In this document: one piece after another, positions 54,398-63,297 of the stretch
Layout of the letters: each line of letters opens with the position of its first letter
Position numbering within the stretch: the first letter of the stretch is position 1
Origin: Salmonirosea aquatica
GTDB taxonomy: Bacteria > Bacteroidota > Bacteroidia > Cytophagales > Spirosomataceae
NCBI RefSeq assembly: GCF_009296315.1
Contig: NZ_WHLY01000002.1
Span: forward strand, 1,736,001-1,800,000
DNA length: 64,000 nt
Reading direction: 5' to 3'
Program-made: the position numbers and the translations under genes
Notes under the pieces: model-generated
Databases searched by the model: none
Told to the model about the DNA's origin: nothing
The model's input: only the letters and a program-made list of their open reading frames with translations

Positions 54398-55189
54398 ATG
54401 AATATTTTCAAAATTATAGATGAAATCCAGCAAATAGATGGCGACGCGATCGGACGTATCGAGCACGCAACCCGCCGTAGCTTCATGACTAAGTTCAGCC
54501 GGAACCTCACGGCGGCGGCGCTCCCTGTGGCGATGGCTTCGATCGTCAACAAAGCTTATGCGCAGTCGGCCATGGCTGTGGATGTTTTGAATTTTGCCCT
54601 TACGCTCGAATACTTAGAAGACGAGTTCTACAAAATGGGTAATATGGCTTCTGGCCTTATTCCTGCCAAATATACCCTGGTCTATAATCAGATCGGTAAG
54701 CATGAATCGCAGCATGTAGCTTTCCTGAAAGGAGCTTTAGGATCTGCCGCAGTAGCCAAGCCTAATTTTGACTTTTCGGCAGGTGGTACTTTTCCAAACC
54801 CTTTTGGTGTATTTGATACCTTTGCTTTTTTATCGCACGCTTTCGAGGATACCGGAGTTCGTGCTTATAAAGGACAGGCAGGAAACCTGATAAATGATCC
54901 GCAGATTCTTGAGTATGCTCTACAGGTACACTCAGTAGAAGCACGTCACGCGGCTAAATCACGGGATATTCTATCAGAAATCAGAAATGCTCCCCAAATC
55001 AAGCCTTGGATTACACTGAATGAAGGATCACCCGCCGCTGTATACGCAGGAGACGACAATACGGTACAGGGTGGTACAGACATCAATGGTATAGCTGGCA
55101 AATCAAAACAGGCCATTACCGAAGCATTCGACGAACCCCTGACTAAGGATGAAGTGTTGGCCATTGCCAAGCTGTTTATCGTACCTTGA
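54398..55189 (+). CDS. Ferritin-like domain protein, exported (second of pair)
   Basis: 263 residues. The signal is ATRRSFMTKFSRNLTAAALPVAM (twin-Arg). The same four motifs as in the preceding gene are present: FALTLEYLEDEFYKMG, GKHESQHVAFLKGAL (ExxH), HAFEDTGVRAYKGQAG and HSVEARHAAKSRDIL (ExxH). The order and spacing indicate an old duplication, now well diverged. The C-terminal 70 residues (ITLNEGSPAAVYAGDDN ... EVLAIAKLFIV) are longer than in the first protein. The two products may form a hetero-oligomer. Confidence 0.88.
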   Translation: MNIFKIIDEIQQIDGDAIGRIEHATRRSFMTKFSRNLTAAALPVAMASIVNKAYAQSAMAVDVLNFALTLEYLEDEFYKMGNMASGLIPAKYTLVYNQIGKHESQHVAFLKGALGSAAVAKPNFDFSAGGTFPNPFGVFDTFAFLSHAFEDTGVRAYKGQAGNLINDPQILEYALQVHSVEARHAAKSRDILSEIRNAPQIKPWITLNEGSPAAVYAGDDNTVQGGTDINGIAGKSKQAITEAFDEPLTKDEVLAIAKLFIVP

Positions 55190-55210
55190 GGTACTTATAA
55201 TAAATGTAGC

Positions 55211-55246
55211 AAGAGCGAACCCCGCTCGGGGTTCGCTCTTTTTTTA
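55211..55246 (+). terminator. Terminator of ferritin-like operon
   Basis: AAGAGCGAACCCCG (55211-55224) pairs with CGGGGTTCGCTCTT (55227-55240), almost without loop, and is followed by a seven- to eight-T run. Confidence 0.93.
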
Positions 55247-55377
55247 TACCTTGCTGTCGGAAAAGTACTCACAATAGCCTTTTGACCTGAATTCATGTTG
55301 GAAAATATTAGAGGCCACAGTGCTAGTCAACTAGAAGTAGACGATCCAGTTTAATGGCTTAATTCCACGAAATCAAT

Positions 55378-56478
55378 ATGTCTCCTGCTTTGCATCCATT
55401 GACCTTTGGAATAATGCCCTGGAATGAGCAAAGTACTAATCCCTACCAGCGGCTTATGGCCCAGGGTTTTGAGAAGGTCGGTGTACAAATTGATAAAATT
55501 CCTTATTTCCCTTTTGAACCACTCAGCAAAACGTTAAGGATCACTTCGGCAGACGTAATCCTACTCGATTGGGTACATTCATTTTACACTTCCCCTAGCC
55601 TGATCCCCACTGTGGTTAAAACATTGGCGGGCATTCGGGATCGGCATAAAATCAGGCATCGTCAGGTACCGATCATCTGGAACATTCATAATCTGCATCG
55701 CCACGATAATCGGCATCAACTGCTGGAGCAATGGAGTTTCAGACAATTGGCTCGGGCAGTGGATGGCATCCGGATATTTAATCAATGTTCTACTTCCGTC
55801 GTTCAAGAATACCTTGCCTTGCCTGCCTCTACTCCCATACGGCATATTCCCCACGGAAATTATAGCGAAATTCTGGGCCGAGATCCGAATCTGGACCTGA
55901 ATCAGAAACTAGGGATAGAGTCCGAAGATTGGACACTGCTGATCTTAGGGGAAATACGAGAAGGGAAAGGAGTAGTCCCATTTGTGAAAACGTTTTGCAC
56001 GTACAATCAAAATAATCCAGGTTTAAAGCTGGTGGTAGCTGGAAAACCTCAGAACAGCACCCTAGCCCGCGATTTGATGGAGACTGCTGCTACCTACTCC
56101 TCATTACGCCTTCATTTACAGTATGTACCTGACTGTCAGTTACTCAATTTTTTAGATCTGGCTCGTTTTGTGGTGCTCCCTTACGAAAACATACTCAATT
56201 CCGGTATGGCAGCTTTGGCGTTTAGCGCGGGAAAACCGGTAATAGCCTCGGAGTTGTTTGTAGGGCATTTTCCTGAGAACATTGTTTTGACGGGAAACTT
56301 GCACGATGTCCAGTCTCTGGGTTTACTCATAGAACGGGCACGGCAGTTGGACGAAAAAGAAACAAGAAAAAAGGTGCTGGAATTTGCTAAAACTCTGGAA
56401 TGGAGTGTTATCGCCGAACAGATTCGACTCTTCGGAGAGGAACTTTTGATGCGGTACCCAACCAAAAAACAAGTATGA
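55378..56478 (+). CDS. Glycosyltransferase, GT-B fold (first gene of polysaccharide operon)
   Basis: 366 residues. The second half is a GT4-like donor-binding domain: TLLILGEIREGKGVVPFVKTF, LKLVVAGKP, YVPDCQLLNFLDLARFVVLPYENILNSGMAALAFSAGKPVI. The first half (LLDWVHSFYTSP ... IIWNIHNLHRHDN) is the acceptor domain. No membrane segment. The gene overlaps the next by 4 nt and starts a run of glycan genes with the same orientation up to 62969. GGTACC sites are scarce here. Confidence 0.87.
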   Translation: MSPALHPLTFGIMPWNEQSTNPYQRLMAQGFEKVGVQIDKIPYFPFEPLSKTLRITSADVILLDWVHSFYTSPSLIPTVVKTLAGIRDRHKIRHRQVPIIWNIHNLHRHDNRHQLLEQWSFRQLARAVDGIRIFNQCSTSVVQEYLALPASTPIRHIPHGNYSEILGRDPNLDLNQKLGIESEDWTLLILGEIREGKGVVPFVKTFCTYNQNNPGLKLVVAGKPQNSTLARDLMETAATYSSLRLHLQYVPDCQLLNFLDLARFVVLPYENILNSGMAALAFSAGKPVIASELFVGHFPENIVLTGNLHDVQSLGLLIERARQLDEKETRKKVLEFAKTLEWSVIAEQIRLFGEELLMRYPTKKQV

Positions 56479-57605
56479 ACACATTGTTCTTTCTCTATGT
56501 CCCCCCCCGTCTGTATATTATAAGCTATTGGAGTTATAACAATCCAAAAACATTTGTGGGAGCGCTTCGTCCTTACCGCATGTCTGATTTTTTCAGGCAA
56601 AAAGGGTGGGATGTCACGCTCGTGACTTCGACCTGTTCGAGCGGACCGGAACTAACCATACCCGAAAGTCGATGGATGCGATGGTCTGTGCTTCGGGCAT
56701 TTCCACCTGACTATACGTTTCTGTGGGCGCTTAAGGTGATCTGGGTTTTACGTAAAAAAATAAAGTATTCGCCAATACCTGTTTATTTACTCACGACCTG
56801 CCCACCCAATGGCCTAGTGATAGCTGGCATCGTAGGCAAATTTTTTTTTCCTTCCCAAATAAAATGGATACTCGATTTCCGGGATCTATGGACACAACAC
56901 CCATTGTATGCCCCACCGATTACCAAAAGGTACCTCGATCCATTTATTGAGCGTTGGGCTATGTACCATGCTGATCATATTGTGTGCAATACCGTCTGGG
57001 ATCAAAATCACTGGTCGGGTCGTTTTCCAGGCCATCGCTCCAAACTTTTGACTGTTGCAAATGGCTTTGATCATATATTACAGAATCAGGCTGTTCATAA
57101 TATAGATAATTTACGATTTGTTTACACAGGGGGTACTACTGCCGGGCAAGCGACCCGATGGATTCATAGCTTACTCAACTGTTTTCAGGAACAGGTAGTA
57201 ACCTGTGATTTTTATGGAGAATATGACACCTTTATGGACACATCACCTTGCATCTCCTACCGGGGCGTAGTTGAACCAGAAGAGATCCCTCTTCTACTGA
57301 CTGCTTACCGCTTTGGGTTTATTTATCTGCCCAAAGGCAGCGAAATGGGTGGACGAGTTGCCCAGAAATTTTATGATTACCTGGGATCCGGAGTCATTCC
57401 GATATGCTATCGCCCCTCTCAAGAAATGCGCCGGTTGATTGGAGAACTCCGCACCGGAGTCTGTATTAGCGAAAATGATTCGCCATATGATACAATCAGG
57501 GCAATTCAAATCGCTGAATTCCGGGCTTCTGCGGAACAGCTAGCCCTTCTGCAAAGAAACACACAGTTTGAAAAACTTTACAATTCCCTACCTTCGTTAT
57601 CCTAG
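56475..57605 (+). CDS. Glycosyltransferase, GT-B fold
   Basis: 376 residues from ATG 56475, which overlaps the previous stop (ATGA). Hydrophobic and aromatic at the start (NTLFFLYVPPRLYIISYWSY), then the acceptor-side blocks FFRQKGWDVTLVTSTCSS and WILDFRDLWTQHPLY. The donor-side half has RFVYTGGTTAGQATRW and LLTAYRFGFIYLPKGSEMGGRVAQKFYDYLGSG. The order and motifs match GT4-like glycan transferases such as those using nucleotide-sugar donors; the exact linkage is unknown. The next gene starts 17 bp later. Confidence 0.82.
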   Translation: MNTLFFLYVPPRLYIISYWSYNNPKTFVGALRPYRMSDFFRQKGWDVTLVTSTCSSGPELTIPESRWMRWSVLRAFPPDYTFLWALKVIWVLRKKIKYSPIPVYLLTTCPPNGLVIAGIVGKFFFPSQIKWILDFRDLWTQHPLYAPPITKRYLDPFIERWAMYHADHIVCNTVWDQNHWSGRFPGHRSKLLTVANGFDHILQNQAVHNIDNLRFVYTGGTTAGQATRWIHSLLNCFQEQVVTCDFYGEYDTFMDTSPCISYRGVVEPEEIPLLLTAYRFGFIYLPKGSEMGGRVAQKFYDYLGSGVIPICYRPSQEMRRLIGELRTGVCISENDSPYDTIRAIQIAEFRASAEQLALLQRNTQFEKLYNSLPSLS

Positions 57606-57622
57606 GTAGGTTTGATGAAATT

Positions 57623-59476
57623 ATGTGTGGAATTTTAGGTGTTTATTCTTTGGATGGTTCACCCATCCAATTTTCCGAGAGCCAGTTTGATGAGGCTATA
57701 AGCCGGATGAAGCACCGAGGGCCCGATGCTACTGGCCGCTATACCGCTCCCGACCGTAGTATTGAACTGGGTCATGTACGCCTTTCCATCATCGACCTCT
57801 CAAATGAATCCAATCAGCCATTTCATTACGGTAATCTATGTCTTATTTTCAATGGCGAAATATATAATTACCTGGAAATTAGAGAAGAGCTGGTGTCAAA
57901 AGGATACAAGTTCCGTACTACGTCTGATACAGAAGTCCTGGCAGCTGCTTACCAGGAGTGGGGATATGATTGTCTACTGCGATTCAATGGAATGTGGGCT
58001 TTTGCTCTTTATGACAAAGACCGCAAAAGCCTGTTCTTAGCCCGTGACCGCTTTGGGATAAAGCCCTGTTATTATCATGCCGATCAGCATGCCTTCTATT
58101 TTGGATCGGTTATCAAGAGCCTATTGGTCCTAAAACCCGCCCTCCGTACTCCAAACCTGAATACCATTGCCGGCTACTGCCGTGAGTCAGTTGGAGGCGA
58201 GTCGCTCGATACTTGGTTCGAAAATGTGAGTCGACTGGCTCCCGCCCATTATATGGTCATACGCCAGGGTCAAACCCAAACTATCCGCTACTGGGATTAC
58301 CCTGACAATGAAGATACGACTACTTCCTTTCAAGAGGCAACCCATAGGTATCGCACTTTGTTCGAGGATGCAACCCGCATACGACTGCGAACCGATGTGC
58401 CCTATGGAGCCACGCTCTCGTCAGGTATTGATTCACAGTCGATCGTGGCCATGGCCCAGCGTATTTCCGGCCGTTCTCTGTACACATACACGGCTAGTTT
58501 CCCTGACAAGCCCTACGATGAATTTAAAACTGTAGAATCTTTGCAGAAGGACATGGGCTATAGGGCTCATCAGCAGAGGGTCGATTATACCGATTTCTTA
58601 CCCGATTTACGGCTGTTAGTTTATCACCTGGAGGGTGGACATTCGTCTCCAGCGATTTTCCCTCTCTCGCAGGTACTTCAGAGAGCGAAGCAAGACATCA
58701 TTGTCTTTCTGGAAGGTCAGGGAGCTGATGAGTTGCTGGCCGGCTATATCAACGCTATTTTTTGTGAATATTGGTTAGATCGTATCAAGGCCGGGGAACT
58801 TAAGGCCTCTTGGACTGCCCTACGCGCTTTCAGAAAAAACTGGTCGCTTACTTACGCAGGCTTGTTGTTTTTACGTACCAGTCTACCCGCCCGTTTTCGA
58901 ACGCTGGGAAGAAAAGCTCAGGGCATAGAAAATATTTACGGTACCGGCCTTTCGAAATATAGAGACCAACCGCCGCAGAAAAAATTTTCGGGCTTACTTA
59001 AACAGCGGCTTTACGAACAGCATACGGGCGGGCTTGTCAATCTGCTCCATTATGGAGACAACATCTCCATGATGCACTCATTGGAAAGCCGCCTGCCATT
59101 CATGGATTACCGGTTGGTTGAATATGTGTTTAGATTACCCGACAGCTACCTGATCCATCAGGGCATGGGTAAATACCTGCATAGGCAAGCAATGCAGGGG
59201 ATTGTGCCAAATAAATTATTGGATGATCGGAACAAAATAGGATTTACCTCGCCTTTTGAGGAAGTATTTCAGAACCGGGACCTCCTCAACTATATAAAAA
59301 GCCACCCTGTAGTCACCCAGGAGCATTGGTTTGATCAGGTTGCCTTAGACAGTCTAATTGAAAACGTGGAACGGAATAGAAAAAAGCAGCATCGGCTACT
59401 ATTTAGAATTTTGAGCGTGGCACTTTGGTATGATGCATTCTTGCAGCCCGAGATATCCGGAAGCAGAACACCATGA
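57623..59476 (+). CDS. AsnB-type glutamine-dependent amidotransferase in glycan operon
   Basis: 617 residues. It starts MCGILGVYSLDG: Cys2 is the glutaminase nucleophile after Met removal. The glutaminase domain has RMKHRGPDATG, LIFNGEIYNYLEIREEL and FALYDKDRKSLFLARDRFGIKPCYY. The synthetase domain has the pyrophosphatase loop LSSGIDSQSIVAM (SGxDS), then LEGQGADELLAGY and MHSLESRLPFMDYRLVEYVF. It either makes asparagine or, given the location, amidates a sugar acid in the glycan, as WbpS-like enzymes are thought to do. It sits between glycosyltransferase genes and overlaps the next by 4 nt. The alternative of ordinary asparagine synthesis is possible. Confidence 0.9.
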   Translation: MCGILGVYSLDGSPIQFSESQFDEAISRMKHRGPDATGRYTAPDRSIELGHVRLSIIDLSNESNQPFHYGNLCLIFNGEIYNYLEIREELVSKGYKFRTTSDTEVLAAAYQEWGYDCLLRFNGMWAFALYDKDRKSLFLARDRFGIKPCYYHADQHAFYFGSVIKSLLVLKPALRTPNLNTIAGYCRESVGGESLDTWFENVSRLAPAHYMVIRQGQTQTIRYWDYPDNEDTTTSFQEATHRYRTLFEDATRIRLRTDVPYGATLSSGIDSQSIVAMAQRISGRSLYTYTASFPDKPYDEFKTVESLQKDMGYRAHQQRVDYTDFLPDLRLLVYHLEGGHSSPAIFPLSQVLQRAKQDIIVFLEGQGADELLAGYINAIFCEYWLDRIKAGELKASWTALRAFRKNWSLTYAGLLFLRTSLPARFRTLGRKAQGIENIYGTGLSKYRDQPPQKKFSGLLKQRLYEQHTGGLVNLLHYGDNISMMHSLESRLPFMDYRLVEYVFRLPDSYLIHQGMGKYLHRQAMQGIVPNKLLDDRNKIGFTSPFEEVFQNRDLLNYIKSHPVVTQEHWFDQVALDSLIENVERNRKKQHRLLFRILSVALWYDAFLQPEISGSRTP

Positions 59477-60564
59477 CAACTAAAAAAAGGATACTTTTTC
59501 TTCAAAACAGGTTACTTCATTATCGCATTCCGCTGTATGAATTCCTCAATCGTCAAGCAGGCTATGAGGTATGTGTAGCTTTTCCTTACGGAGACGTGGT
59601 GCCAAAAACTGAGTTTCGGCAAATAAAACTGTCAATACAGAAGGCAAAGGCGTTCGTATTGCACGAAAGGTTATATGAACTTTGCTGCGAATACGATGTA
59701 GTAATTGCTATGTTCGATATCCGGTGGCTGACTCATCTTAAGCTCGTGCTAATACGAAACCGTCCTTTTGGTTATGTTTTCTGGGGAATAGGTGTCTCTA
59801 CCGAAAAAGGCTACGATGCCATCAAACTGTATGATCCGGTTCGTTATTACTTTGCACGCCGGGCCGACGCCATGATATTCTATTCAGACTACCCGGTTGA
59901 GAAATACAAACGGGCTGGAATCTCTGAACAAAAGCTTTTTGTTGCACCTAACACAGTCAATACCGAGTGGTCAGATGAGTACTGGGATCAGAGAAGTCAA
60001 GCTATTAAAACCAAACTCGTCTTCATAGGTTCATTGCAGGCTCGAAAAAACTTGGATGAACTTTTACATTGTTTTTTCATACTAGCTCCCAAGTACCACT
60101 ATCTTACGCTGCACATTGTGGGTGAAGGAACTCTAAAACCGCTGTTGAAGGAAAAAATCTTAAATCAAGGAATGGAGAAACGCATTGTCTTCCATGGCCA
60201 AGTCAATCAGGACAAAGTTCTAAGTACTATTTTCAAGGATGCACTGGTCTGTGTTTCTCCCGGGCAGGCGGGATTATCAGTACTTAAAAGTTTTTCCTTT
60301 GGCTTGCCTTTTATCACCAGTGCCCATGCGATTACAGGCGGCGAACGCTTTGCTATTCAGGATGATTACAATGGATTCCTATACCCCGGCACCTATCCCA
60401 ATCTAGAATCTACTCTGCTAGCTCTCCTAGATAATCCACAGCGAGTCAAGGTAATGTCAAAAGCTGCCTGTGACAGTTATTGGCGGCACCGTACGATCGA
60501 TGTAATGGCCTCGGGTTTCAGTAAAGCCATCGAATATGCATTTTCCTTACGCCAAAAGCCATGA
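59473..60564 (+). CDS. Glycosyltransferase family 4-like
   Basis: 363 residues. The acceptor half starts KKRILFLQNRLLHYRIPLYEFL and includes FVLHERLYEL and YVFWGIGVSTEKGY. The donor half has LVFIGSLQARKNLDELLHCF, LHIVGEGTLKPLLKE and CVSPGQAGLSVLKSFSFGLPFITS, the EX7E-like region being GQAGLSVLKSF. It overlaps both neighbours by 4 nt. It acts on a cytoplasmic lipid-linked glycan, by family; the sugar is unknown. Confidence 0.88.
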   Translation: MTTKKRILFLQNRLLHYRIPLYEFLNRQAGYEVCVAFPYGDVVPKTEFRQIKLSIQKAKAFVLHERLYELCCEYDVVIAMFDIRWLTHLKLVLIRNRPFGYVFWGIGVSTEKGYDAIKLYDPVRYYFARRADAMIFYSDYPVEKYKRAGISEQKLFVAPNTVNTEWSDEYWDQRSQAIKTKLVFIGSLQARKNLDELLHCFFILAPKYHYLTLHIVGEGTLKPLLKEKILNQGMEKRIVFHGQVNQDKVLSTIFKDALVCVSPGQAGLSVLKSFSFGLPFITSAHAITGGERFAIQDDYNGFLYPGTYPNLESTLLALLDNPQRVKVMSKAACDSYWRHRTIDVMASGFSKAIEYAFSLRQKP

Positions 60565-61715
60565 ACATCCTTCATGTGGTATATAGTTTGGTTCCGCACA
60601 GGTACAAAGGAGGCATACCCAAAGCCGTATATGAACTGGCCCGCGCTCAGGCTCAACTGGGACATCAGTCGGTAGTATATACTACCAACTATAACAGCGA
60701 CGAGAAATTCATTCTTACAGAAGAGAATCGGTCTCTGACAAGTGAAGGAGTTGAAATTCATTATTTTGATGCCTATAAAGCAGGTGTGCTATTTTCCCCA
60801 GAACTTTTCAAGGCCTTGCGGTATAATGGGTCTCAGTTCGATGTCATTCACGCCCACAATGTATTCCATCCCCTTAACCAATACGCCAGTCGAGTAGGAA
60901 AGCGCTGCGGCTTGCCAGTTTTTTTCCATATCCATGGTAGCCTCGATCCTGGGGTTGTTCAGAAGGGCTTATTAAAGAGTCTAAAGAAAAAGCTATATTT
61001 ATTTCTTTTTGAAATACCTACCTTACGTAAATCGGCAGGAATATTTGCTATCTCACAGGATGAAGCTGACTTAATCCGTCAACTGATTGAAAACGTGCCT
61101 GTACATTATTTGCCAAACGGTATCCATCTGCCGGCCTTTCACAAAAAAGAAGAGAAAACTTTTATCAGAATAGTATTCATTGGCCGAATTCACCCAAAGA
61201 AAGGACTACATTACCTTTTAGCTGCTCTGAGAGAAGTAGCGGCTGTTGTGCCAGAGGTTCACTTGTATATTGGGGGTGACCGAAAACAGAATCCCGGGTA
61301 CGTAGGACAGTTAGACATGTTGATCGAAGAATATAAATTGAGTAAGAAGATCACATGGCTGGGTTTTTTGGACGAAGCCCAAAAGTACGCCCGCTTGGCC
61401 GAGGCCGATATTTTCTGCCATTTATCACATAGCGAAGGCTTGACTCTGGCTATCATGGAGAGCATGGGTAGCGGAGTAGCAACCCTAATCGGCAAAGGCT
61501 GGAATGTTGACCAAGCTGTACGTATGGAAGCCTTAGTCACCTGTGATCCGACCCAGCCACAGGAAGTGGCGAGCATACTACTAGGGTTAATCCGGAACAG
61601 ACTTGCCAGGCTGGCTTTAGGACAGAACGCCCGGAAGTATGTTGCCCAATATCATGACTGGACTAGGATTGCACAAACCTGTGTGGACGTCTACCAACGT
61701 ATATTGTCAAGATAA
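60561..61715 (+). CDS. Glycosyltransferase family 4
   Basis: 384 residues. The start MNILHVVYSLVPHRYKGGIPKAVYELA has the Gly-rich acceptor loop. Then come VIHAHNVFHPLNQYASR and FHIHGSLDPG. The donor domain reads RIVFIGRIHPKKGLHYLLAAL and ADIFCHLSHSEGLTLAIMESMGSG, with the classic E-x7-E (EGLTLAIME). It ends with the C-terminal helix NARKYVAQYHDWTRIAQTCVDVY. It is translationally linked to the previous gene, and the polymerase gene follows after 1 bp. Confidence 0.92.
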   Translation: MNILHVVYSLVPHRYKGGIPKAVYELARAQAQLGHQSVVYTTNYNSDEKFILTEENRSLTSEGVEIHYFDAYKAGVLFSPELFKALRYNGSQFDVIHAHNVFHPLNQYASRVGKRCGLPVFFHIHGSLDPGVVQKGLLKSLKKKLYLFLFEIPTLRKSAGIFAISQDEADLIRQLIENVPVHYLPNGIHLPAFHKKEEKTFIRIVFIGRIHPKKGLHYLLAALREVAAVVPEVHLYIGGDRKQNPGYVGQLDMLIEEYKLSKKITWLGFLDEAQKYARLAEADIFCHLSHSEGLTLAIMESMGSGVATLIGKGWNVDQAVRMEALVTCDPTQPQEVASILLGLIRNRLARLALGQNARKYVAQYHDWTRIAQTCVDVYQRILSR

Positions 61716-61716
61716 A

Positions 61717-62969
61717 ATGTACTACAGGCCCTATCGATTTATCAAATTCCTTTACCGCTTTGATAAGAACTGGTTTTTATTCCTGGCCAATGTACTGCTA
61801 GTAATTATGGGCTACTGGATGGCCAATGTGGCTAAAGAGTTCTATGCATTTCTGAAAATCGGGCGTATAGCGCTCCTGCTGTATTCCATTTTTCAGCTCT
61901 ATAATTCCCCCCTTCAGTCAGATATATACTCAGATCAACGTTTTTTTATGTAGTGCCTGTTTTTGGTTTGTTATTCATTCCCTCCGTTATTTTATCAGAA
62001 CACCCTACCGTCGCCTTGTTCCGGCTATTTACAATTCTGATTTACCTCTTTTACCTGGAATATTTTTTCCGTACCACCTCCACTTCACAATCTGCTCGGG
62101 ATCGTCATTTCATTCTTATTGAAATTTTTCGTTTTGTCTATTTTGTTCCTATCGCTATTTATCTAATCAATACCCCAACTTTGGGTGAAACTAACATTTA
62201 CGGCGAACAGAGCGATGACTTGGGCCTTACATCTAACAACTTTGGCTGGGCAGCATCCTTCTATTTTCTATTGACCATAGATCGTATCAAGAACTTTCCC
62301 AACAGCAAGTTCTTGGCTCTTATTGATGTTCTTACACTTCCTATTGCCCTGTATCTGGTTATTATTAGCGGTAGTCGGAGCTCTACTCTCGCCATAGCAC
62401 TCAGTGGTATGCTTTTGATCCTGCTTCGTAGAAACATCTCTCTTACCCTTAAAACAGGGTTGCTGATAGGTATGACTTTTATTTACTTATTGGTGTCGAG
62501 TAGTCAAAACCTAGCGTTAAACAGGCATCAGGGTCACTCAAAGCAGGGTGTCGTTAACAAAGAATCCCGATTGCTTATTTGGAACGACATTTTTTCTATT
62601 GTTTCAGAGAATCCCCAGCTGCTGCTTTTTGGTGTAGGGCCCGACAACTCGACGGAGGCTGTTAATAAATATAAACACCGCTTTTATAAGGTACATCCCC
62701 ATAATACATATATTATTGTCCTTTTTGAGAGCGGTATCATCTGCTTCGCTTGGTTTGTACTTTTCTTTATCGCCAAACCTTTAATTTTTTATTTTAAAAA
62801 TGATGCGTCACATTTTTCATATATTCTGCATCCATTTGTCATATCATTCTTTGATCATAACCTTGGACCAGGACAATTTCTGGCCTTCCCGCTTTTTTCA
62901 TTGATCTTTTTCTACCTGTATCGTTCTTCTCCTAGCCTAGCTGTACGCGACATTGCAGTCCTGAAATAA
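61717..62969 (+). pseudogene. O-antigen polymerase (Wzy/O-antigen ligase-like), one-base frameshift
   Basis: It should encode about 417 residues. The first frame (61717-61953) covers two membrane helices (WFLFLANVLLVIMGYWM; IALLLYSIFQLY) and stops soon after SDQRFFM. The second (from 61953) continues with more helices (PVFGLLFIPSVIL; IYLFYLEYFF; FRFVYFVPIAIYLI ...), the periplasmic-loop pattern PHNTYIIVLFESGI and the ligase/polymerase type LLFGVGPDNS. Adding one T to the seven-T run at 61941-61947 joins them as QRFFYVVPVFGLLF. So a single base is missing. Wzy polymerises lipid-linked repeat units, the last step expected of this operon. If the lesion is real, polymerisation is lost. Confidence 0.85.
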
Positions 62970-62971
62970 AC

Positions 62972-62998
62972 AAAGGCACGGAAAATTTCCATGCCTTG
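62972..62998 (+). terminator. Weak hairpin after wzy
   Basis: AAGGCACGG (62973-62981) pairs with CCATGCCTT (62989-62997) with one mismatch. Only a short T-stretch follows, so termination strength is uncertain. Confidence 0.5.
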
Positions 62999-63103
62999 TT
63001 CCACACTATACACACACTATTATCTTAAGTATCGGGAAGAGCTTTCAGATGCTCTGTCATTATCAAGTCCAGTTGGGGCTAGAGGATAGCAGAATTTGCC
63101 TTG

Positions 63104-63138
63104 ACCCTTATTATAACCCTTATTATAACCCTTATTTA
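63104..63138 (+). repeat. 12-bp tandem repeat, nearly three copies
   Basis: ACCCTTATTATA occurs at 63104-63115 and 63116-63127, followed by an incomplete copy (ACCCTTATTTA). It lies in the non-coding gap between the wzy gene and the terC remnant. Confidence 0.8.
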
Positions 63139-63297
63139 GCAAAGACTGTGCCAAAATTAAGAATTCTATTGATCATAACCGAAAGGAAATTAAAATATTT
63201 TCATTTTTTTAATTAAGTGCCCTAAATATTCTTTGTGGCTTCCGCAGCAAGCCAGTACTTTCATCGATGGAAATCGCTAGAAACAGGTACTGCTGCC

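Larger units (their letters stand above)
62970..63297. other. Intergenic region after polysaccharide operon
   Basis: 328 bp. It contains the weak hairpin at 62972-62998, a 12-bp tandem repeat at 63104-63138, and AT-rich sequence from 63150. No gene is seen. Confidence 0.55.

Noticed and set aside
61953-62969. Separate complete membrane protein starting with GTG at 61953
   Set aside because: It begins in the middle of a Wzy-type helix pattern, and the preceding frame supplies the missing first helices once one T is added.
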